A stretch of 11,321 nt of DNA from Chloroflexota bacterium (lineage in GTDB: Bacteria > Chloroflexota > Dehalococcoidia > Lucifugimonadales > UBA3495). The stretch covers positions 1 to 11,321 of the forward strand of contig JADFQT010000052.1 of assembly GCA_022561675.1 (NCBI GenBank), written 5' to 3'. Position 1 is the stretch's first letter, and every line of letters starts with the position of its first letter. The translations under genes and the position numbers were made by a program. The notes beneath the pieces were generated by a model that saw only the letters and a program-made list of their open reading frames with translations, was not told where the DNA came from and did no database searches. Shown piece by piece: positions 6,241 through 11,321 of the stretch.

Positions 6241-7041
6241 ATGTTGGAAAAAGAGATTCCCGAAAGCGAACTGGGATATTTCCCCACCCTGGTTAGCATT
6301 GTCGAGCGGCTTCGGGCGCCCGGCGGTTGCCCCTGGGACCGGGAGCAGACTCACGCTTCTCTCAAGCGTAATCTGCTGGAGGAGTGTTACGAGGTGCTGG
6401 AAGCCATCGACCGGGGCGACCCGGGCCCGCTGGCGGAAGAGCTGGGTGACCTGCTGGTTCAGATCGCCTTTCATGCGGACATCGCTCGAGAAAACGGGCA
6501 GTTCACCATAGCCGATGTGATCACCGCCGTGAATCGGAAGCTGGTAAGGCGGCATCCCCATGTGTTCGGCGATGTGGAGGTGGCGGACGCCCGAGAGGTG
6601 GAGCGCAACTGGGAGCGGTTGAAGGGGCAGGAGCGGGCCGAAAAGGGGATTTCTAAATCGCCGGTGGAGGGGATTCCCAAAAACTTGCCGGCCCTGGTTT
6701 ATGCCCAATTGATGCAGGACCGGGTGGCGCGAGCCGGGTTCGAGTGGGAGGACGTGTCCGGAGTGCTGGACAAGGTGCGGGAGGAGGTTGAGGAGCTGCG
6801 CCAGGCCGGGACCGATGCGGAGAGGCTCCATGAGATGGGCGACCTGCTGCTGGTGATGGTCAATCTCTGTCGCTGGCTAGACTTTCAGGCGGAAGATGCC
6901 CTGCGCCAGGCCAATGCCAGGTTCTCGGCGCGCTACATCCGGATGGAAGAACTGGTGGCGGAGGCCGGGGAGGTGTTTGCCGACCTGCCGCTGCGCGAGA
7001 AGGAGGAGTTCTGGCAGCAGGCTAAAAAGCTGGAAGGATAG
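6241..7041 (+). CDS. mazG: nucleoside triphosphate pyrophosphohydrolase MazG
   Basis: 266 residues, nearly the length of E. coli MazG (263), with both MazG repeats. The enzyme removes pyrophosphate from (d)NTPs, including damaged ones, in the cytoplasm, and in E. coli also lowers (p)ppGpp. The N-terminal repeat starts with the diagnostic LRAPGGCPWDREQTHASL (24-41). Its Mg2+-binding EExxE is at 47-51 and ExxD at 67-70. HPHVFGD (105-111) is the next conserved block. The second repeat has EExxE at 181-185 and ExxD at 198-201, so both sites look intact. The conserved start MLEKE and the lack of a good site for the upstream TTG at 6205 support ATG 6241. There is no Shine-Dalgarno sequence; see the adjacent -10 box. 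It is transcribed alone, divergent from the Lit-like gene, and followed by a REP-like repeat. Confidence 0.95.
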   Translation: MLEKEIPESELGYFPTLVSIVERLRAPGGCPWDREQTHASLKRNLLEECYEVLEAIDRGDPGPLAEELGDLLVQIAFHADIARENGQFTIADVITAVNRKLVRRHPHVFGDVEVADAREVERNWERLKGQERAEKGISKSPVEGIPKNLPALVYAQLMQDRVARAGFEWEDVSGVLDKVREEVEELRQAGTDAERLHEMGDLLLVMVNLCRWLDFQAEDALRQANARFSARYIRMEELVAEAGEVFADLPLREKEEFWQQAKKLEG

Positions 7042-7093
7042 CTCATCACGACGTAAATACAGCAATACCATTTAGCAACTCTCTCAAAACGAC

Positions 7094-7270
7094 ATATGTC
7101 ATTCCGAAGGAGCGAAGGGACTGAGGAATCTAAATCCTGGACCGGCAATACCTCCTGAGCAGGTATTACAGTTACGACAAAGCCAATGGCGTCAGGGCCA
7201 TTTCCCCAGGGATTTTAGACCCCTCTCGGAGTTTATCCTGAGCAAAGCCGAAGGGCTCGGCGTGACATAT
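7094..7270. repeat. REP-like nested palindromic element 2
   Basis: The outer arms ATATGTCA (7094-7101) and TGACATAT (7263-7270) are perfect 8-base inverted repeats. Further in, TCTAAATCC on the left (7130-7138) pairs with GGATTTTAGA on the right (7210-7219) apart from one bulged base. The segment 7227-7267 matches 1123-1163 of element 1 at 34 of 41 bases. The centre holds two more small hairpins: AATACCT/AGGTATT (7147-7153 and 7161-7167) and AATGGC/GCCATT (7185-7190 and 7197-7202). The second might act as a weak terminator for mazG, but no T-run follows. The element fills the gap between the converging mazG and sppA-like genes, a normal place for such repeats. No gene is seen in 7042-7286. 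Confidence 0.78.
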
Positions 7271-7286
7271 TGAGGTAATCACTTCA

Positions 7287-8111
7287 TCAGCTGTTGAGAT
7301 AATCCCCCAACAGGTACGATGGCTCGAGAAAGTAGACGCCACCGGCCAGCAGCCGGCTCGCTTCGCCGGCCAGTAAATCCAGATTTGAGGAGTCCCTTCC
7401 AAACATCCGTACCGACAAAGGCCGTCTCGGCCGCACCCACTTGGGGGTTGGTCGGGCGTTGCCCAGCTCGGCGGCAATGTCCACCGCGCGGTAAAAATCG
7501 GCCAGCTCGTCGATCAGACCGGCTTCATGCCCCTGCCGGGCGGTATACAATTCTCCAGTAGCCAGCTCTCGCACCCGGCTTTGCTCCAGGTTCCGTCCCT
7601 CGGCCACCACGGTGACGAAGGTATCGTACATCTCCGTTAGCAGGCTCTGGAACTTGGTACTTTCCTCATCCGTGGGATGTCGCCAAAACCCGCTCATGTC
7701 TTTGAGGCGGCCCTCTTTGAGAATCGAGAACTCCACCCCAATCTTCCCCAGCAGCTGCTCCAGGATGGGGCGAACGTGGATCACGCCGATGGAGCCGATC
7801 AGCGCCGTAGGCAAGGCCACCACTCGACTGGCGGCACAGCAGAGATAGTAGCCGCCGGATGCGCCCAGGCCCCGCACGTAGGCCACCACCGGCTTGGATT
7901 CGCCAACCCGCTTCAAGCTGTGGTAGAGCAGGTCGGAGCCGGTGGCCGAACCGCCCGGTGAGTCGATGTCCAGCAGCAGGGCTCCGTACCTTTTGTTACG
8001 GGCGATGGATTCGAAGAGGCGGGAATAGGCCGAGTCCTTTACTCGGGTGCCGATTACACCGTAAATTTCCACCACGGCCACTCCCGGCCGCCGCTTCAGC
8101 GAGAAAGCCAT
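7287..8111 (-). CDS. S49 family serine peptidase, SppA-like
   Basis: 274 residues of the ClpP/crotonase-like S49 fold. After a short start comes GVAVVEIYGVIGT, the usual first strand. Next are LLLDIDSPGGSATGSD (45-60), and GLGASGGYYLCCAA (82-95) with the nucleophile Ser85, then LIGSIGV (104-110). LKEGRLKDMS (131-140) carries Lys137, the general base in the KD position of the B. subtilis SppA type. All of the catalytic dyad is therefore present. SppA enzymes cut up signal peptides left in the membrane. This one shows no N-terminal signal or membrane helix and has a single S49 domain, so it is a short form and may be cytoplasmic or peripheral. Start ATG 8111 is preferred over GTG 8126 because GGAGAGG lies six bases before it. 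The gene ends with tandem TGA TGA (7289-7284). It is the last gene of the minus-strand run. Confidence 0.9.
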   Translation of the reverse strand: MAFSLKRRPGVAVVEIYGVIGTRVKDSAYSRLFESIARNKRYGALLLDIDSPGGSATGSDLLYHSLKRVGESKPVVAYVRGLGASGGYYLCCAASRVVALPTALIGSIGVIHVRPILEQLLGKIGVEFSILKEGRLKDMSGFWRHPTDEESTKFQSLLTEMYDTFVTVVAEGRNLEQSRVRELATGELYTARQGHEAGLIDELADFYRAVDIAAELGNARPTPKWVRPRRPLSVRMFGRDSSNLDLLAGEASRLLAGGVYFLEPSYLLGDYLNS

Positions 8112-8194
8112 TTGCCACCTCTCCACATCTGGTCAAATGCTCTGCCGGTATCCCGATGCTGGGCCGCTCCCCAAGGCAGGAAGGGAACGTGAAA

Positions 8195-8221
8195 CCGGTC
8201 AGGATGGGACACCCTGACCGG
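8195..8221 (-). terminator. hairpin, possible weak terminator after the binding-protein-like gene
   Basis: CCGGTCAGG (8195-8203) and CCTGACCGG (8213-8221) form a perfect 9-base GC-rich stem with a 9-base loop. In the minus direction it lies 51 bases after the TAA of the upstream gene and is followed by TTTCACGTT, a poor T-tract. It separates that gene from sppA-like (gap 8112-8271), where I see no clear promoter and no other feature. It could equally be an operator or mRNA-stabilising hairpin. Confidence 0.45.
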
Positions 8222-8271
8222 CGATTGGTCCTGTTGGTCGCCCGGGGCCTGTTAATTGAATGGCTGGTAAT

Positions 8272-9198
8272 TTAATCGTCGGCCGGGGCTGCTGCCGGTT
8301 CGGCAATTCGATTCTCCACCAGGTCGGAGGAGCAGGCGGCGCCGTCAAGCAGGCCCCAACCCACCATCCAGTGGTAGGTGTCGGCAACGATTTCGTCGGT
8401 GTAGGGGGTGTTGTAGGAGTAGCGCAGCCGCGGCAGGTGAAAGTCCTCTGGAGTCACCCCGCCGTACTTGGCCGCCACTTCAGCGAACCTAGGGTCGTCG
8501 ATCAGGTAGTGCAGATACTTGCGCTTGTCGGCGTTGATCAGGTCCACGGCCTGGACCACCGCCCGATTTATCGCGGCGAAGGTCTCTTCGTCCATGCTGT
8601 CGCTGGCGTTCTCCGCTCCCAAGTAGTGGCCCTCACAGACCGCCCGGCAGCCTAGCTTTTCCGCCAGGGTAATCCAGGGTTCCATGACCGCGGCGGCTTC
8701 CACCTCCCCGTTCATCATTGCCTCAAAACGGTTCGCCGGAGACCCGTAATGGACCAGCTTGATCTTCTCCGGCGCCAGATAGCCCTCCAGCAGGCGCAAC
8801 GCCACGTAGTGAGAACCGGCGTGGAACTGGACGGCGATGGGTTTGTTGCCCAGGGTGCCGGGATAATAATGGCTGGAATCTGGCCGCACCATGATGGCCT
8901 GGCTGGCCACCGCGGAACGCAAGGATATGACGCGGGCTCCCTGCTTGCTTTCATAGGCCCGACGGACCTGACCCTCTTCTCAAGCGCGGTAGATGGAGAC
9001 CCGGGCCTCCTCGAAGGCGGTGTGTCCCAATACGGGGTTCACATCTTCCGGATTTTCCGTGGGATTGACCACGCCACTGGGCTGAGCGCGAACGAACTCC
9101 ATGTCGATGCCCTCAGCCTCAAAAAAGCCGTAGTCCTTGGCCACCATCCAGGGCAGGCTGAAAACCGCGCCGCTGATTTCACTGACTACTTTTCTCAC
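8272..9198 (-). CDS. NMT1/THI5-like periplasmic-binding-fold protein, interrupted by in-frame TGA
   Basis: One frame of 309 codons from GTG 9198 to TAA 8274-8272, broken only by TGA at 8982-8980 (codon 73). Before it: SGAVFSLPWMVAKDYGFFEA, then FEEARVSIYRA. After it: EEGQVRRAYESKQGARVISL, then AVASQAIMVRPDS, GNKPIAVQFHAGSHYVALRL, the block MMNGEVEAAAVMEPWITLAE and a helical C-terminus. This is the NMT1/THI5/SsuA-like substrate-binding fold, with hinge and ligand-lobe blocks in the expected order, so both parts belong to one protein. AGAAAGG lies eight bases before the GTG. Unlike exported binding proteins it has no signal peptide or lipobox, and no ABC permease or ATPase gene is near. It may thus be a cytoplasmic binding-fold enzyme (Thi5 and 4,5-dihydroxyphthalate decarboxylase are examples) or a non-transport sensor. 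The TGA may be a nonsense mutation, an error or a recoded codon. A weak TAGACC-N17-TAGACT promoter lies upstream (about 9246-9274). Confidence 0.7.
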
Positions 9199-9294
9199 GT
9201 CGATTACCTTTCTGACTCGGGGGTTCCACTTGAATTGACCTAAGTCTAGCAGAGTAGCGGGGCATGGTCTACGCGGGGGACAGGGGGGGAAGGT

Positions 9295-10059
9295 TTAAGA
9301 TGGGCCTGCTGTTGCAGCCGGAGCACTGGGCGATTCCTCTCCGCTCGCATTTATTCGCGGGAAGTAGTATTTCCGAGCAAATACATAATCTGCCAGGGTG
9401 CGTGCAGCGGCTATGCCCAAAACGGCCAAGGCTCCCCCTTCTTTTACGAAGGCGGGCGGAAGCCAACAAACCCCTAGCAGAAGGAATAGTATCGCCAGCA
9501 CATTTGCGAGTGTCCATATGTTAGGGGGCATTTCTTGATCGTTGATTTTTTTCTCGAAGAACTTTCGGGGGTAGTCCTTTGCTTTTTTCCAAGGAGTTTT
9601 GGCCGCTGATTTTGGCTTCGCGAGAAGCCGGGTGAGAACTACGAAAATCGGACTTAACCCCAAAAGAAAAATGAACCAAATGATGAAGACTTGGACTTGG
9701 CCAAGGGCGAATCCCATCGCCGAGAAGATAGCTCCCTGAAACAATACCAAGATCAAGTCGAGCAGGAGTTGGAACGATTTGCCTCCGCCTGTCCCATGGG
9801 TCTTGGCGATGTGTGTCAGCGTGCCGTGATAAAAGGGGATAATCGTCAGCAGCAAAGCAAAGAACATGAAATAGCTTTCGGCAGGAACTTTCCTGGGAGT
9901 AGGGATCACTTCGGGGTTGTTACCAAAAAGAAATTGGATGGCCGTCACCACGGCCAAACCCATTAGGACACTGTATAACGCACCGAGCGCCAACAAAAGA
10001 TGATTTCCGGTGGATGCTACTTGGCCAGCCTCTTCGGCCGCCTTGGGTGCTTCTGACAT
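9295..10059 (-). CDS. six-helix integral membrane protein of unknown function
   Basis: 254 residues with six likely membrane helices at about 20-45, 61-78, 96-118, 122-146, 183-205 and 207-229. A basic loop (148-175, PKSAAKTPWKKAKDYPRKFF) follows helix 4 and would face the cytoplasm. After helix 2 comes YHGTLTHIAKTH (78-89) with three His residues, and helix 6 ends in RTLADYVFARKYYFP, the most characteristic block. The tail is Ser/Ala/Pro-rich. I do not recognise a named family. The ATG at 10059 has GAGGGG five bases upstream (10070-10065). It starts 31 bases after the flavin monooxygenase stop, so the two are probably cotranscribed. Its DNA has many A/T runs (for example near 9540-9600) and looks clearly less GC-rich than its neighbours, suggesting a different origin or relaxed codon use. 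Confidence 0.78.
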   Translation of the reverse strand: MSEAPKAAEEAGQVASTGNHLLLALGALYSVLMGLAVVTAIQFLFGNNPEVIPTPRKVPAESYFMFFALLLTIIPFYHGTLTHIAKTHGTGGGKSFQLLLDLILVLFQGAIFSAMGFALGQVQVFIIWFIFLLGLSPIFVVLTRLLAKPKSAAKTPWKKAKDYPRKFFEKKINDQEMPPNIWTLANVLAILFLLLGVCWLPPAFVKEGGALAVLGIAAARTLADYVFARKYYFPRINASGEESPSAPAATAGPS

Positions 10060-10090
10060 ACTAGCCCCTCAGAAGGTGGCGCGAGCCAGC

Positions 10091-11281
10091 CTATCTGGCT
10101 GGATCCGCTCGACCCAATGAAACCCTTGTCCTGGACCTACCGAAAGCCGGAATTACGTGCTTGCCGAACAGCTCGATGGAGCTCATCACCTGGGAGTGTT
10201 CCACCGTTTCGGTGGCCATCAGAAACTGCATCTGGTCGACGCCGGTGGCCTCGTGAATTTTGATGGCGTTGATACAGCTCTGGGGGTCTCCAGCCACTAT
10301 CACTCCCCGGTCCACCAGCGTATCCGGGTCCATCTCCTCCCAGATTTTGTGCGCCAGGGCGTTGCCGCCGGAGAGGTCGAACTGGGTGGCCGTCCCCTCC
10401 GAGGATTCTTTCACGTCGATATAGCGGGAGAAGTTCTGGACCAGGTGCTCGGGGATACCTCCCCACTGCTCCAGCAGACGCTGGTACACGTCGGTCAGGT
10501 CTTGCACGTAGGGCCGCCCCGGACCGAAGAAGCTCTTCAGCGAGCGGGCGCACAGATCCCGGGCCGCGGCGTCATCTTCGCCACAGTAGCCGAAGCAGGA
10601 GCTGAGCCACTGGTTATTCACGACGGCTCCCACCGGCTGCGCCGTTTTGATAGTTTCGCGATACTGCTGGATGTGGGGCTCCAGCACCGAGGGTGCGCTT
10701 ACGCCCAGGGCCATGACGCCGATGCCCTTCTCCGCCGCTATCTGATAGGTGGAGGGTTGCAGCGCGGCGACCCAGATGGGCGGATGGGGCTTCTGGTAGG
10801 GCTTGGGCAGCACCTGCCGGGCGGGCACGTTCCAGAACTTGCCCTCGAATTCGAAATAGTCCGACTCCCAGATCTTGGGAATCATGCTCAGGGCCTCGTC
10901 CCACATCTCCCGGGTGTCGCGGGGGTCGATGCCCATGCCCAACTGTTCGTAGGGAGCGGAGCGTCCGGTGCCGAACTCAACGCGGCCATGGGACAGTTGG
11001 TCCACCATGGCCACCCGTTCCGCGACCCGCACCGGATGGTGGTAGGGCAGGATCACAACGCCGAAGCCCAGGCGTATGCGCTTGGTCAACCGGCTGAGAG
11101 CCCCGAAGATGACCTCGGGACAAGGCGACTCGGAGAAGGTGGTCAGGAAGTGGTGTTCCACGAACCACACCGAGTCGAACCCCATCTCGTCCGCCAGGAT
11201 GCACTGTTCGATGGTCTCTTCGATGACCGCGTGGTCGTCGAGCATGGGACGCTGCATTTCGTAGGCCAGTGAGAATTTCAT
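10091..11281 (-). CDS. LLM-class flavin-dependent oxidoreductase (luciferase-like monooxygenase)
   Basis: 396 residues with the luciferase-like TIM-barrel fold. MKFSLAYEMQRP starts strand 1; ADEMGFDSVWFVEHHF (30-45) is the diagnostic block with the His pair near the flavin site. RIRLGFGVVILPYHHPVRVA and QLSHGRVEFGTGRSAPYE follow, then PKPYQKPHPPIWVAA. Such enzymes use reduced FMN (or F420 in some branches) and O2 to oxidise substrates such as alkanesulfonates, nitrilotriacetate, alkanes or ketones. The substrate here cannot be read off. Marine SAR202 Chloroflexota carry many paralogues, thought to attack recalcitrant organic matter. ATG 11281 has AAGGGG six bases upstream (11293-11288). The C-terminal RTRVSLGRADPAR is extra to the core. 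It is the first gene of the minus-strand group. Only 40 bases lie upstream in the window, so a promoter cannot be judged. Confidence 0.92.
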   Translation of the reverse strand: MKFSLAYEMQRPMLDDHAVIEETIEQCILADEMGFDSVWFVEHHFLTTFSESPCPEVIFGALSRLTKRIRLGFGVVILPYHHPVRVAERVAMVDQLSHGRVEFGTGRSAPYEQLGMGIDPRDTREMWDEALSMIPKIWESDYFEFEGKFWNVPARQVLPKPYQKPHPPIWVAALQPSTYQIAAEKGIGVMALGVSAPSVLEPHIQQYRETIKTAQPVGAVVNNQWLSSCFGYCGEDDAAARDLCARSLKSFFGPGRPYVQDLTDVYQRLLEQWGGIPEHLVQNFSRYIDVKESSEGTATQFDLSGGNALAHKIWEEMDPDTLVDRGVIVAGDPQSCINAIKIHEATGVDQMQFLMATETVEHSQVMSSIELFGKHVIPAFGRSRTRVSLGRADPAR

Positions 11282-11321
11282 GGCATTCCCCTTAAAACAC
11301 GGCTAGGGCATTGATCGGGAG

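Noticed and set aside
7172..7477. Minus-strand ORF containing AEPFGFAQDKLREG
   Set aside because: This is the translated repeat element joined to an out-of-frame part of the sppA-like gene.
10157..11272. 371-residue plus-strand open frame opposite the luciferase-like monooxygenase
   Set aside because: The minus strand encodes an unmistakable family member; the plus frame is a GC-rich shadow rich in His/Gly/Val without motifs.
1..11321. General reassignment of UGA to an amino acid
   Set aside because: All other long genes contain no in-frame TGA, and sppA-like ends in tandem TGA TGA; a reassigned codon should be frequent.

Overview
The window is a GC-rich stretch of bacterial chromosome with short intergenic gaps. 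It carries ten recognisable protein genes or gene remnants, one very small interrupted ORF and two related palindromic repeats. The gene mix suggests an uncultivated Chloroflexota of the Dehalococcoidia/SAR202 type: a luciferase-like flavin monooxygenase, an NMT1/THI5-like binding protein, a split sulfopyruvate-decarboxylase-like TPP enzyme, DUF1800, and REP-like 'GTCATTGCGAG' elements. This placement is an inference from gene content, not a marker-gene assignment. No rRNA, tRNA, CRISPR array, transposase or phage gene was seen.

Layout. 1-1003 (minus) is the 5' part of a DUF1800 gene with a frameshift and an apparent internal loss; it runs off the left edge. 1063-1163 is a REP-like nested palindrome. 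A good sigma70-type promoter (1249-1277) precedes a two-gene plus-strand operon, 1377-2576, encoding the alpha and beta halves of a TPP-dependent decarboxylase of the sulfopyruvate/phosphonopyruvate decarboxylase type. Convergent to it is a 655-residue lipoprotein of unknown function (2634-4601, minus) with its own promoter. Next come a tiny hydrophobic ORF with an in-frame TGA (4788-4946, minus), an FmdB-type zinc-ribbon gene (5147-5371, plus) and a DUF1461/Lit-like membrane protein (5368-6147, minus), then mazG (6241-7041, plus) with a -10 box so close that its mRNA may be leaderless. A second REP-like element fills 7094-7270. The right third is all minus strand: in transcription order a luciferase-like monooxygenase (11281-10091), a six-helix membrane protein (10059-9295), a binding-protein-fold protein interrupted by TGA (9198-8272) and an S49 SppA-like peptidase (8111-7287).

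How the genes may work together. The TPP decarboxylase, the flavin monooxygenase and the NMT1/THI5-type protein would fit use of organosulfonates or other unusual organic acids, but no single complete pathway is visible. The Lit-like protein lies one gene beyond the lipoprotein and might act on lipoprotein N-termini. MazG is nucleotide-pool housekeeping and SppA-like protein is proteolytic housekeeping.

The most unusual observation is that two separate reading frames carry a single in-frame TGA while keeping coherent protein sequence on both sides. Among the complete genes TGA is almost absent as a stop despite the high GC. Simple nonsense mutation or sequence error remains the leading explanation. 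Selenocysteine insertion or suppression is a testable alternative. The DUF1800 frameshift, together with these, could also mean that local sequence quality or gene decay is involved.
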